Positions 40,352 to 48,642 are shown, counted from the stretch's first letter. The stretch is 64,000 nucleotides of DNA from Knoellia koreensis (GCF_013041615.1 NZ_JABEPQ010000001.1:550976-614975), one strand, 5' to 3'. Made by a program: numbers and translations. Notes: generated by a model not told the origin, from the sequence alone.

Positions 40352-41199
40352 CCCCGCAGGACCCGCGCACCACCGACAGCGCGATGCCCCTCGACCCCAT
40401 GCCGGCCAAGGGAGCCAAGGAATCCGGCGGCGGCGCCCGGAAGGCGACACCCGACATCATCCGGCCCTACGGCGACACCACCGGCGACGGCATGGTCCAG
40501 GTGTCGTTCACCCTGCCGGTGCCGCACGACAAACGGGCCGAGGGTGCCGCCCTCCAGCTGGCGGCCAAGATGGGTCTGGAGCCCGCCCTGCTGGTCCACG
40601 CCAAGGCGATGGGCCCTGATTTCACCTTCTTCGTGGTCTACGGCAGCGCCAAGCACCTCGTCGACCTGCGCGAGGTCAAGGTCGTCGAGCGCGAGTTCCC
40701 GCTGCTCACGCCCAAGGACGTCAACGCGGCCATCAAGTCGCGGATGCGCCGCAAGCTGGTCGTCGTGGGCGCCTGCATCGGCACCGACGCCCACACGGTC
40801 GGCATCGACGCGATCCTCAACATCAAGGGGTTCGCGGGGGAGAAGGGGCTGGAGTACTACCGCGAGATCAAGGTCGTGAACCTCGGTGCGCAGGTGCTCG
40901 TGCCCGACCTCGTCGAGCGCGCCCGCGCCGAGAAGGCCGACGCCGTCATGGTCAGCCAGGTCGTCACCCAGCGCGACGCCCACATCCACAACACCACCGC
41001 GATGAGCGCGGCGTTCCGCGAGGCCTACCCGGCCGGCCAGGTGCCGCTGCTGGTCGTCGGCGGCCCGCGCTTCGAGGAGGGATCGGCCCCCAAGCTGGGT
41101 GTCGACCGCATCTTCGGCCGCGGCACCACCCCCGGCGAGGTCGCCAGCTACCTCGTCCACGAGCTCGCCCAACCCAAGGCAACCCAGGAGAAGCGATGA
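40348..41199 (+). CDS. kamE: Lysine 5,6-aminomutase beta subunit (cobalamin-binding)
   Basis: 283 residues. The B12 motif DxHxxG is present as GTDAHTVGID (Asp147, His149, Gly152), with the downstream GGPRFEEG strand of the Rossmann-like cobalamin domain. The N-terminal domain (about 35-130) is the dimerisation part. GTG 40348 and the stop both overlap neighbouring genes by 4 nt, so kamD, kamE and kal are tightly coupled. Confidence 0.93.
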   Translation: MTPQDPRTTDSAMPLDPMPAKGAKESGGGARKATPDIIRPYGDTTGDGMVQVSFTLPVPHDKRAEGAALQLAAKMGLEPALLVHAKAMGPDFTFFVVYGSAKHLVDLREVKVVEREFPLLTPKDVNAAIKSRMRRKLVVVGACIGTDAHTVGIDAILNIKGFAGEKGLEYYREIKVVNLGAQVLVPDLVERARAEKADAVMVSQVVTQRDAHIHNTTAMSAAFREAYPAGQVPLLVVGGPRFEEGSAPKLGVDRIFGRGTTPGEVASYLVHELAQPKATQEKR

Positions 41200-41603
41200 C
41201 CAGCACCCCGTCCGGCGCCCCCGAGGTCGGCCAGACCGTCACCCACCGCCGCTACGTGCCCTACTCGCACGCCCACTACGCCGGCAACCTCGTCGACGGC
41301 GCCTACTCGCTCGCGGCCTTCGGCGACGTCGCCACCGAGATGTGCATCCGCACCGACGGCGACGAGGGCCTGTTCGCCAGCTACTCCGACGTCCAGTTCA
41401 AGGCGCCCGTCCGCGCCGGCGACGTCATCGAGATCGAGGCACGGCTGGTCCGGGTCGGCAGCCGCAGCCGGGAGATGGACTTCGAGGTGCGGGTCGTCGG
41501 GCGGGGTGCACCGGAGCGCGGCGAGTCCGCCGCGGACGTCCTGGACCCCCCGGTCGTCGCCACCACCGCCCGCGGTGTCGTCGTCGTGCCACCCCGCGCC
41601 TGA
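41196..41603 (+). CDS. kal: 3-aminobutyryl-CoA ammonia lyase (hotdog fold)
   Basis: Removes ammonia from 3-aminobutyryl-CoA to give crotonyl-CoA in the last dedicated step of the lysine route. 135 residues, a single hotdog domain: YVPYSHAHYAGNLVDGAYSLAAFGDVATEM holds the catalytic Asp/Glu region, followed by FKAPVRAGDVIEIEARLVRVG. ATG 41196 overlaps kamE. Assignment rests on fold plus position after kamE. Confidence 0.88.
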   Translation: MTSTPSGAPEVGQTVTHRRYVPYSHAHYAGNLVDGAYSLAAFGDVATEMCIRTDGDEGLFASYSDVQFKAPVRAGDVIEIEARLVRVGSRSREMDFEVRVVGRGAPERGESAADVLDPPVVATTARGVVVVPPRA

Positions 41604-41632
41604 CCGCGCCTCACCGCACCCGCGCGGCCGCC

Positions 41633-41656
41633 CGGCGTGTCGCGCGAGACACGCCG
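41633..41656. terminator. Terminator hairpin after the kamDE-kal operon
   Basis: CGGCGTGTC (41633-41641) and GACACGCCG (41648-41656) form a perfect 9-bp stem with a 6-nt loop, 30 nt past the kal stop. No T-run. Confidence 0.65.
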
Positions 41657-41753
41657 ACCGCCCGGCGATTTCCTCAGATTTCCTTTACGCACAACGTTTT
41701 CCGCGTAGTGCCATGACCTGCGCAAACGCCTGTCCGCGCCCAGCGGTCCCCGC

Positions 41754-41781
41754 TTGACACACCTCGTCGCGCGGGTAAGTT
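41754..41781 (+). promoter_or_regulatory. Consensus-like housekeeping promoter
   Basis: TTGACA (41754-41759), 16-nt spacer, TAAGTT (41776-41781). This is the best sigma-70-type promoter seen in the window. It points into a 275-nt stretch without a convincing gene. Confidence 0.7.
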
Positions 41782-41787
41782 GGCTCG

Positions 41788-42030
41788 CGGTTGTCTCACC
41801 GACATGACCGACGACGAGGGGGAGTCCGCACCCGGCCAAGGACCCATTGCACGGTGGCTAGCGCGCGCAGCCACCGCCCGCCAGCAGTGCAGTACCAGCC
41901 GGACAGACCTCCCGCCCGTGGCGGTGGTGGACGACGCAAAGGCCCGCGCGCTCAGTAGACAACAGCCCGCGGCCGGCATCCAGTCGGCCTCGTGTTGGTC
42001 CCAACGGCGGCGCGGGCCTTTGCGTTTCTC
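41788..42030 (+). ncRNA. Unidentified structured RNA or leader between kal and lnt
   Basis: It begins about 7 nt after the -10 box and ends at a strong terminator. CGGTGGCT (41852-41859) pairs with AGCCACCG (41869-41876). The closing helix, CGCAAAGGCCCGCGC (41935-41949) with GCGCGGGCCTTTGCG (42010-42024), is 15 bp and perfect, followed by TTTCTCTC. Inside it two further hairpins are possible: GGCCG/CGGCC (41971-41989) and GTTGG/CCAAC (41994-42005). The features do not match tmRNA, 4.5S RNA, RNase P or 6C RNA. A reading frame from ATG 41804 crosses it but has no recognisable protein. lnt appears to have its own promoter after the terminator, which favours a free small RNA over a leader. The rest of the gap (41604-41753) holds only the kal terminator and a TACGC/GCGTA repeat near 41690-41715. 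Confidence 0.55.
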
Positions 42031-42044
42031 TCAGGTCGGTGTCC

Positions 42045-42050
42045 TACCCT
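42045..42050 (+). promoter_or_regulatory. -10 element of lnt (leaderless)
   Basis: TACCCT, 6 nt before GTG 42057, downstream of the RNA terminator. Confidence 0.5.
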
Positions 42051-42056
42051 CACCGG

Positions 42057-43712
42057 GTGACCAGCCCCGCCACGCGCGCCCGCGCGGTCTCGCGCGTGAT
42101 CGTCGGAGTCCTGTCCGGGTTGCTCATGGCGCTTGCCTTCCCGACCCACGACCAGTGGTGGTGGGCGCCGGTGGCCGTCGCGCTGCTGTCCGCCGCCGTC
42201 CTGGGGTCGCGGCCGCGCCTGGCCTTCCTCGTCGGCCTCGGCCACGGGTTCGGCTTCTTCCTGCCCACCCTGTCGTGGTCGGGCATCTACGTCGGCAACC
42301 TGCCGTGGATCGCGCTGGCCACGCTCGAGGCGCTGTACGTCGCCCTCATGTGCCTGGTCACCACCGTGGTCCAGCGTCCGCTCCTGGCCACCCGCTGGCG
42401 CCCGCTCGCCTTCGCGGCCGTGCCGCTCGCGTGGGTCCTGCAGGAGTGGGCCCGCGGCACGACGCCCTTCGGCGGCCTCCCGTGGGCGCGCCTCGCGTTC
42501 AGCCAGGCCGACAGCCCGCTCGCCCCGTTCGCCCGGTATGCCGGCGCGCCGGGCCTGACGTTCGCCGTCGCCTGCGTGGGCGTCCTGCTCCACGTCGGCG
42601 CGGTCTGGCTGTCACACCGGGTGGGGCGTCCGCGCCCGGCCCGCGCCGCGGCATACCCCGTCCTGGCCGGCGTCCTCGTGCTGCTGGCCCTCGCGCCGGC
42701 GGCCGCCGCCCTGCTCACCACGCCGCCCACGGACGGGCGCAAGGTCTCGGTGCTCATGGTGCAGGGCAACGTGCCGAAGCCGGGACTGGACTTCAACGCC
42801 GAGCGCCGGGCCGTGCTCGACAACCACGTCAACGGCACCGTTCGGGCGATGGAGGGCCGGTCCGAGCCGCCGAGCCTCGTGGTCTGGCCGGAGAACTCCT
42901 CCGACATCGACCCGCTGAAGAACCAGGACGCGGCCGTCGACGTGCAGGCGGCGCAGGCCGCAGCGAGGGCGCCGCTGCTGATCGGCGCCGTGCTCGATGG
43001 ACCGGGCCGCTACGTGTCCAACGCCAGCCTGTTCTACCGGCCGGAGGGTGGCGCACCCGAGCGATACGTCAAGCAGCACCCGGTGCCGTTCGCCGAGTAC
43101 ATCCCGTACCGGTCGTTCTTCCGCAACTTCAGCGACAAGGTCGACCTGGTGGCCCGCGACTTCGTCAAGGGTGACCGCACGGGTGGGTTCGAGGTGCCGG
43201 TCCGGGGTCAGGACCCGTACTGGATCATCCCCACCATCTGCTTCGAGGTCGCCTATGACGGGCTGATGCGGGAGTCGACGGTCCAGGACGGACGGCAGGC
43301 CAACATCCTCGCGGTGCAGACCAACAACGCGACGTTCGGCTTCACCGCCGAGTCCGAGCAGCAGTTCGCGATCAGCCGGATCCGGGCGATCGAGCACGGT
43401 CGCTCGGTGGTCCACGTGTCGACGGTCGGGGTGAGCGGCTTCATCAACCCCGACGGAACGTACACGTCCAAGACGTCGTTGTTCACGCCAGCGGCACGTT
43501 TCGGCGAGCCCGTGGTCCGCACCGAGATCACCCCCTCGGACCGGATCGGCCAGCTGCCGGAGTATGCCGCCGCCGGCGCCACCGCGGTGCTGCTCGCCCT
43601 GTCCTGCGGCCTGCGTCGGCGGAACGCTAGGGTCAGGCGCACCCCCGCCGGACCCGCGGCCCCGGTCGACCACGAGAAGGAACCCGCTGTTGCCACACCC
43701 AGCGTCAGCTGA
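42057..43712 (+). CDS. lnt: Apolipoprotein N-acyltransferase Lnt
   Basis: Adds the third acyl chain to the N-terminal Cys of lipoproteins. 551 residues: N-terminal membrane helices (about 10-225) and a nitrilase-type domain. The Glu-Lys-Cys triad is Glu279 in VVWPENSSD, Lys339 in RYVKQHPVPF and Cys395 in PTICFEVAYDG. GTG 42057 is supported by the TACCCT box. The 3' end overlaps ppm1 by 23 nt; in Mycobacterium tuberculosis the two functions are fused in one protein, so the pairing is expected. Confidence 0.93.
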   Translation: MTSPATRARAVSRVIVGVLSGLLMALAFPTHDQWWWAPVAVALLSAAVLGSRPRLAFLVGLGHGFGFFLPTLSWSGIYVGNLPWIALATLEALYVALMCLVTTVVQRPLLATRWRPLAFAAVPLAWVLQEWARGTTPFGGLPWARLAFSQADSPLAPFARYAGAPGLTFAVACVGVLLHVGAVWLSHRVGRPRPARAAAYPVLAGVLVLLALAPAAAALLTTPPTDGRKVSVLMVQGNVPKPGLDFNAERRAVLDNHVNGTVRAMEGRSEPPSLVVWPENSSDIDPLKNQDAAVDVQAAQAAARAPLLIGAVLDGPGRYVSNASLFYRPEGGAPERYVKQHPVPFAEYIPYRSFFRNFSDKVDLVARDFVKGDRTGGFEVPVRGQDPYWIIPTICFEVAYDGLMRESTVQDGRQANILAVQTNNATFGFTAESEQQFAISRIRAIEHGRSVVHVSTVGVSGFINPDGTYTSKTSLFTPAARFGEPVVRTEITPSDRIGQLPEYAAAGATAVLLALSCGLRRRNARVRRTPAGPAAPVDHEKEPAVATPSVS

Positions 43713-44472
43713 CCCCACCCGGGTGCTCGTCTGCATCCCCACCTACAACGAGCGCGAGAACCTGCCGCTCGTCGTCGAGCGCATCCGACGCGCCGTTCCC
43801 ACGGCGGACGTCCTCGTCCTCGACGACAACAGCCCCGACGGCACCGGCCGGGTCGCGGACGAGCTGGCCGCCACCGACGCCCAGGTGCACGTGCTGCACC
43901 GCGCGGGCAAGGAGGGCCTCGGGCGGGCGTACCTCGCCGGGTTCGAGTGGGCGCTCGAGCGCGGCTACGACGCCGTCGTCGAGATGGACGCTGACGGTTC
44001 CCACCAGCCCGAACAGCTGCCGGCCCTCCTGGCCGCCACGGCTGCGGGCGCGGACCTCGTCATCGGGTCGCGCTGGGTCCGCGGCGGCTCGGTCGTCAAC
44101 TGGCCGCTGCACCGCAAGGCCCTGTCGGTCGGCGGCAACCTCTACATCCGCGTCCTGCTCGGCATGCCCGTCAGCGACGCCACGGCCGGCTACCGGGTCT
44201 ACACCGCCGACGCGCTGCGCCGGATCGGCCTCGACGACGTCGCCTCGCAGGGCTACTCGTTCCAGACCGACCTGACCCGCCGGGCGGTGGAGCGGGGGAT
44301 GACCGTCGTGGAGGTGCCGATCACCTTCGTGGAGCGTGAGATCGGCGACTCGAAGATGAGCGGCGACATCATGCGCGAGTCGCTCCAGCGGATCACGTCC
44401 TGGGGCGTGCACCACCGCGCCGGCCAGCTGCGCCGGCTGCGTCGCCGGGAGGCCACGTGGCACCAGCTGTAG
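43690..44472 (+). CDS. ppm1: Polyprenol-phosphate mannose synthase Ppm1
   Basis: GT2 glycosyltransferase that transfers mannose from GDP-mannose to polyprenyl phosphate for lipoglycan and protein mannosylation. About 260 residues: VLVCIPTYNERENLPLVV at the N-terminus, the DDNSPDGTG motif, the metal-binding DADGSHQPEQ and GSRWVRGGSVVNWP. TTG 43690 is preferred because GAGAAGGA lies just upstream and homology starts soon after; it overlaps lnt. No membrane domain is attached, so membrane anchoring may rely on Lnt. Confidence 0.92.
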   Translation: MPHPASADPTRVLVCIPTYNERENLPLVVERIRRAVPTADVLVLDDNSPDGTGRVADELAATDAQVHVLHRAGKEGLGRAYLAGFEWALERGYDAVVEMDADGSHQPEQLPALLAATAAGADLVIGSRWVRGGSVVNWPLHRKALSVGGNLYIRVLLGMPVSDATAGYRVYTADALRRIGLDDVASQGYSFQTDLTRRAVERGMTVVEVPITFVEREIGDSKMSGDIMRESLQRITSWGVHHRAGQLRRLRRREATWHQL

Positions 44473-44966
44473 GCCGTACCCCGTACGCCCGTCGCCGCCG
44501 GCCGCGCTGGCTGGTCATCGTGTTCGTCCTCCTGCTCGTCGTGCCCATCGTCGAGATCGCCGCGATCATCGGGGTGGGCAAGCTCATCGGCGGGTGGCCC
44601 ACCGTGCTGCTGCTCGTGGCCGAGTCGGCTCTCGGCGCCTGGCTGGTCAAGCGCGAGGGAGGGCGGGCCTGGCGCGCCCTCACGACCGCGCTGTCGACCG
44701 GTCAGATGCCGTCGCGGCAGCTCGCCGACGCCGCGCTCGTCCTCGTCGGCGGCACGCTGCTGCTGACCCCCGGGTTCGTGACCGACATCGTCGGCTTCTT
44801 CTTCGTGCTGCCCATCACCCGCCCGCTCGCGCGCACCGTCCTCGAGGCGGCGGTGGCGCGCCGCCTCCTCGGCGGCTTCACGGCATACACCGGTCGTGGT
44901 GGGGGACCGGGTCGCGGCGGTGACGGTCCCAGCGGACCCGACGTCATCGAGGGCGAGGTCCTCTAG
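44457..44966 (+). CDS. fxsA: FxsA family membrane protein
   Basis: 169 residues with three to four hydrophobic helices. The FxsA pattern is clear: PIVEIAAIIGVGKLIGGWPTVLLLVAES, GAWLVKREG and LLLTPGFVTDIVGFFFVLP. FxsA modulates phage exclusion in E. coli; its role in actinobacteria is unknown. The C-terminal tail is Gly-rich. GTG 44457 overlaps ppm1 by 16 nt. Confidence 0.88.
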   Translation: MAPAVGRTPYARRRRPRWLVIVFVLLLVVPIVEIAAIIGVGKLIGGWPTVLLLVAESALGAWLVKREGGRAWRALTTALSTGQMPSRQLADAALVLVGGTLLLTPGFVTDIVGFFFVLPITRPLARTVLEAAVARRLLGGFTAYTGRGGGPGRGGDGPSGPDVIEGEVL

Positions 44967-44983
44967 CAGCCGCTGGACATGAC

Positions 44984-45014
44984 GAAGGCCGCGTCCTCGC
45001 AGGACGCGGCCTTC
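44984..45014. terminator. Strong hairpin terminator between convergent fxsA and rbpA
   Basis: GAAGGCCGCGTCCT (44984-44997) and AGGACGCGGCCTTC (45001-45014) are a perfect 14-bp stem with a CGC loop, followed by a T-containing stretch. An octamer copy lies just after it at 45028. Confidence 0.88.
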
Positions 45015-45040
45015 GGCCGTTCTTCGGGTATGCCGGGTGG

Positions 45041-45400
45041 TCAGGCGGTGCGCTTGCGGCGCGGCTTCTCGCCGCGGGACTCGCGCAGCAGGGTCAGCCG
45101 CTCCTCGAGCAGCTCCTCGAGCTCGGGGATGGAGCGGCGCTCGAGCAGCATGTCCCAGTGGGTGCGCTGGTGCTTCTCCGGCTTGTCCTCCGGCGCGGGG
45201 CCGTCGACGAGGCGAGCGACCTCGCCACACCGGCACTCCCACGTCGGGGGAATCTCGGCCTCGATCGAGAACGGCAGCTCCGTGCGGTGGCCCTGCGGGC
45301 ACACGTAGGCGGTGATCTGCCGCTCGCTCGGGACCACGTGCTCCTCGGTCTCGAGGCTGTGCGTGACCATTCGGCTGCCCCTGAGGGTGCGCTCTGCCAT
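45041..45400 (-). CDS. rbpA: RNA polymerase-binding protein RbpA
   Basis: 119 residues. It binds RNA polymerase and the primary sigma factor and stabilises the open promoter complex. The N-terminal tail is MAERTLRGSRM; the zinc domain contains YVCPQGHRTELPF and WECRCGEVARL; the basic linker and C-terminal sigma-interaction helix SIPELEELLEERLTLLRESRG follow. ATG 45400 fits the family start. A sigma-R-type promoter lies about 80 nt upstream and the leader between contains a CCCGTGAC/GTCACGGG stem (45427-45463). Confidence 0.95.
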   Translation of the reverse strand: MAERTLRGSRMVTHSLETEEHVVPSERQITAYVCPQGHRTELPFSIEAEIPPTWECRCGEVARLVDGPAPEDKPEKHQRTHWDMLLERRSIPELEELLEERLTLLRESRGEKPRRKRTA

Positions 45401-45477
45401 GACGGGGTTCTCCCAACGTTCGATGTCCCGTGACGCCCGCCGACTTTGCAGGCCGGTCACGGGGGATTCGCTCTTGA

Positions 45478-45504
45478 CAACGCAGGAGGAGGGTCGAATG
45501 TTCC
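45478..45504 (-). promoter_or_regulatory. Sigma-R/SigH-type promoter of rbpA
   Basis: On the minus strand GGAAC, 18 nt, GTTG. This matches the GGAAT-N18-GTT pattern of disulphide-stress sigma factors, and rbpA of Streptomyces coelicolor is a known SigR target. Confidence 0.65.
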
Positions 45505-45574
45505 GGCTGGTCGTCTGCCTGTCAGGACGGAAAACCGCAGGTCAGGGTTGGCTCCTGTGACCGAAGTCACAGAC

Positions 45575-47140
45575 TCACACGACGGCGGGCACCTCGTTGC
45601 CGGCGTCGCGGATGCCCTGCCTGACGTCGACCTTGCGCAGCAGCACGAAGCCCAGGACGAAGAAGATGATGAGCGCCACGATGGCCGGCCGGTAGGAGTC
45701 CGTGAGCTGGTGGACCAGACCGAACAGGAGCGTGCCGAACCACGACGTGCCCCGCTCCATGGCCTGGTAGAAGGCGAAGAACTCGGCCTCACGCGACTTG
45801 GGCACCAGCTGGCTGAACAGCGACCGGCTCAGGGCCTGGCTGCCGCCGAGCACGATGCCGATGAGCACCCCCAGCGCCACGAACGGGATGAACGCCTTGG
45901 CCGGCACGAAGAACGCCGCGACCACGATGAGTGACCACGCCACCAGCGACCCGAGGATGGTGCGCCACGCCCCGAAGCTGCGCGCGAGCCGCCCGAACAG
46001 CAGCGCACCCCCGAACGCCACGAACTGCACGAGCAGGATCAAGGCGATCAGCTGGCTCTGGGCGAACCCGAGCTGCTCGGCGCCGTAGAGGCTGCTGGAG
46101 GAGATGACGGTCTGGATGCCGTCGTTGAAGAACAGGTAGGCGAGCAGGAACAGCATCGTCTGGGGGAACGCCCGCATGTCCCTGAAGGTGTGCCCCAGCT
46201 GGGCCCAGCTGCCGCGGACGATGCCGGCCTGCGGCGCGTCGGTGCGGGGGATCTCGGCACCGCGCAGGTTCCACATGCCCCGGACCGGGATGGTCGTGAA
46301 GATGCCCCACCACAGCCCGGCGGACAGCAGGCTGATCCGCACCGCGGTGGCCGTGTCGCCGCCGATGAGGTCGGGCTTGGAGACGATGACGAGGTTGGCC
46401 GCGAGGAGCAGCCCGCCACCGAGGTACCCCAGGGCCCAGCCCTTGGACGAGACCGCGTCCCGCTCGTCGGGTGAGGCGATCCGGACGAGGATCGCGTCGT
46501 AGACCACCAGCGAGGCACCGAGCGCGATGGTCGCGAGGATCATCAGCGCGGCGCCGTACCGCCAGTTCTGCCCGTCGAGGAAGAACATGAGCGCGGCGGC
46601 CAGCGAGCCCGTCCACGCGAAGAGGCCGAGGAGGCGGGCCGGGCGGGGCGTGCGGTCGGTGATCGCGCCGACGAAGACGAGCAGGACCGCCGACAGGATC
46701 GTCGAGAGGGTCACGGTGTACGACGCGACGGACCCGGGGTCGAGCGGCGCCGTGAGGACGAGCGCGACGGCGCCCACTGCGGCGGCGGCCAGCGGCAGGC
46801 CGGAGGGCAGCGGGGCGCTGCGCGCACGGATCAGCGCGACGACGTTGGCGACCAGGGCCAGCAGGCCGACGAGGGTGAGCGCGAGCGCGAGCTTCCAGAC
46901 CCAGCCCGGCAGGGTCGCCGCAGCGGGGACGACGTGCAGGTCGACCGAGCACCGCGCGTCGGCGTCCTGGGTGGGGCAGGCGGCCTTCTTGGCGACGGTG
47001 GTGAGGTAGGGGGCGAAGAGCACCGTGCCGACGGTCGTGACGAACGCCGAGTTGGCCCAGTCGTACCAGTACCAGGGGCGCTTGTAGCGGTCGGTCTCGG
47101 CGTAGGCCGTCTCGCCTCTGGGGGAGGCCTCAGTCGTCAT
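45575..47140 (-). CDS. MFS transporter of the UMF1/Atg22-like family
   Basis: 521 residues with about 12 transmembrane helices. The N-terminal WYWYDWANSAFVTTVGTVLFAPY is the hallmark of the UMF1 family. A Cys-containing loop (AACPTQDADARCSVD) sits between helices 1 and 2, probably outside the membrane. Substrate unknown; amino-acid efflux has been proposed for relatives. Transcribed with no close partner on its strand. Confidence 0.85.
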   Translation of the reverse strand: MTTEASPRGETAYAETDRYKRPWYWYDWANSAFVTTVGTVLFAPYLTTVAKKAACPTQDADARCSVDLHVVPAAATLPGWVWKLALALTLVGLLALVANVVALIRARSAPLPSGLPLAAAAVGAVALVLTAPLDPGSVASYTVTLSTILSAVLLVFVGAITDRTPRPARLLGLFAWTGSLAAALMFFLDGQNWRYGAALMILATIALGASLVVYDAILVRIASPDERDAVSSKGWALGYLGGGLLLAANLVIVSKPDLIGGDTATAVRISLLSAGLWWGIFTTIPVRGMWNLRGAEIPRTDAPQAGIVRGSWAQLGHTFRDMRAFPQTMLFLLAYLFFNDGIQTVISSSSLYGAEQLGFAQSQLIALILLVQFVAFGGALLFGRLARSFGAWRTILGSLVAWSLIVVAAFFVPAKAFIPFVALGVLIGIVLGGSQALSRSLFSQLVPKSREAEFFAFYQAMERGTSWFGTLLFGLVHQLTDSYRPAIVALIIFFVLGFVLLRKVDVRQGIRDAGNEVPAVV

Positions 47141-47222
47141 GCGTGAAGCGTGGCACAGGCGTCAGCGCAGCGGATGGGCATTCGTACCCAAACGCGGGCG
47201 GCGAGTCGGGGAACCCGGGTGA

Positions 47223-48548
47223 CTACCCGGCATACTCCCAGTGCCACGGCTCGGGCAGCGACCCGTTCGGCTCGGCCCACGCCGGGTGGAACCAGCCGTA
47301 GAGCGGCGCGTTCTGCTTCATCCAGAGGTGGGCCGGGGCGCCGAAGTTCTCGACGCCACCGCACAGGTCGACGGCGCGGCCGAAGCCGTGCTCGCTGTAA
47401 CCCGGCGTGGCCGCCCACTTGCCCTTGGCCGCCTTGACGGTGATCTGCTCGGCGTAGGAGCGGTAGGAGTCGGTGATGCACAGGGTCTGGCCGGTGTCCT
47501 TGCGGTAGGCCAGGCTCATCGCGTTGAACGCGGCCGCCGCGGCCGGGCGCAGGCTGTCGCCGGGGGAGCCGACAAGCGGGCACAGGCCGGCGGCGGGGAT
47601 CTGGCCGTTCGGGTACTCGGCGTCGTTGGTGCTGCAGGCCTTGACCGAGCCGTCAGCCGCGACACCGGGCACGACGAGGGCTGCGCGCAGCTTCTCGGTG
47701 ACCTTGCGGGCGTCCTCGTCCTCGCTGCCGAGCAGCAGCCCGGCGATCGGGCCGGCCTTGCTTACCTGCTCGGCGTGCAGTTTGCGGGTGGCCTCGAGCT
47801 GGGTCTTCTGCTCGGCGATCACGGTGTCGAGCTTCTCCTTGGCCTCCTTGGCGGCCTTGGCCGCCTCGGTGGCCCGGGTGCTCGCGTCGACCGCCTTGGC
47901 GGCGACGGCCTTCTGGAGCTCGGTCTGGTTCTGGACGCGTTCGAACGCGCCGCTGCGCTGGTTGCTGAGGTAGGAGAGCTGGCCGGCGAGGTCGGTGGCC
48001 TCCGCGGCCGGCTTGCCGAGGGTCTCGATCATCGAGCCCAAGTCGCTGATCGTGCCGCCGGTACCGGCGTAGGCGAGGTAGGCCCACTGTCCGAGCGCCT
48101 TGCGGTCCTTGCCCATCTGGGAGCTGAGCTGCCGGTAGACCGCGACGGCCTGGTTGGCCTCGTCGCGGGCGGTCCGCTCGGCGTCCCTGGCCTCGGCGTA
48201 CTCCTGGAGCAGCGTGTTAGCCTGGATCGCGAGCCGTTGCAGCTTGCCGGCGGCCGCGGCGATGCCCGCGTTGGACTCGGTGAGGTCGTCGGTGAGGGCC
48301 TTGGCCTGGGCGATCTGGTCGGCGAGCTCGGTGGGGCTGAGCGTCTTCTCACCGGCCGCGCCGGGCGTCGCCGTGGCATCCGGAGAGGTGCCCGGCCCGG
48401 GCTGGGTGGCCGTGGTGGTGCCGGTGGTCGCCGGGGGCGTCGGCGGGGTGGTGTTTGCGGCGTATGCCGTGGTGGCGCCGAGTGCGCTCAGCGCAACCGC
48501 CGTCGCTATGCCCGCTGCCGTCCTGGCCCCGACCCAACCCACGTCCAC
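47223..48548 (-). CDS. Exported coiled-coil protein with VanY-type D-Ala-D-Ala carboxypeptidase domain
   Basis: About 441 residues. GTG 48548 (or GTG 48542) starts a Sec signal peptide, GWVGARTAAGIATAVALSAL ending near TAYA-AN. A Thr/Pro linker, a long coiled coil (about residues 70-265) and a C-terminal M15B peptidase domain (about 290-440) follow. The zinc and catalytic residues are in YSEHGFGRAVDL (SxHxxGxAxD) and PWHWEY. The layout resembles cell-wall hydrolases whose coiled coil is controlled by FtsEX-type complexes. It probably trims peptidoglycan peptides. Confidence 0.85.
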   Translation of the reverse strand: MDVGWVGARTAAGIATAVALSALGATTAYAANTTPPTPPATTGTTTATQPGPGTSPDATATPGAAGEKTLSPTELADQIAQAKALTDDLTESNAGIAAAAGKLQRLAIQANTLLQEYAEARDAERTARDEANQAVAVYRQLSSQMGKDRKALGQWAYLAYAGTGGTISDLGSMIETLGKPAAEATDLAGQLSYLSNQRSGAFERVQNQTELQKAVAAKAVDASTRATEAAKAAKEAKEKLDTVIAEQKTQLEATRKLHAEQVSKAGPIAGLLLGSEDEDARKVTEKLRAALVVPGVAADGSVKACSTNDAEYPNGQIPAAGLCPLVGSPGDSLRPAAAAAFNAMSLAYRKDTGQTLCITDSYRSYAEQITVKAAKGKWAATPGYSEHGFGRAVDLCGGVENFGAPAHLWMKQNAPLYGWFHPAWAEPNGSLPEPWHWEYAG

Positions 48549-48642
48549 GTCCTCGTCCGTCGCCCGTCCCCGGGGCGCCCTACTCAACCCAACGAACACT
48601 AACCCGCCCAGGTCACGCCCGTCTCCCCCTGATGACGGAGCC

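Noticed and set aside
41804-43174. Open frame from ATG 41804 into lnt
   Set aside because: It runs through the hairpins and terminator of the presumed RNA and then overlaps lnt in another frame, without any recognisable domain.
45474-45505. Plus-strand TTGACA with a possible promoter
   Set aside because: It would drive transcription into the 3' end of the convergent MFS gene with no gene to serve. The same bases read on the other strand are the GTTGTC of a SigR-type promoter for rbpA.
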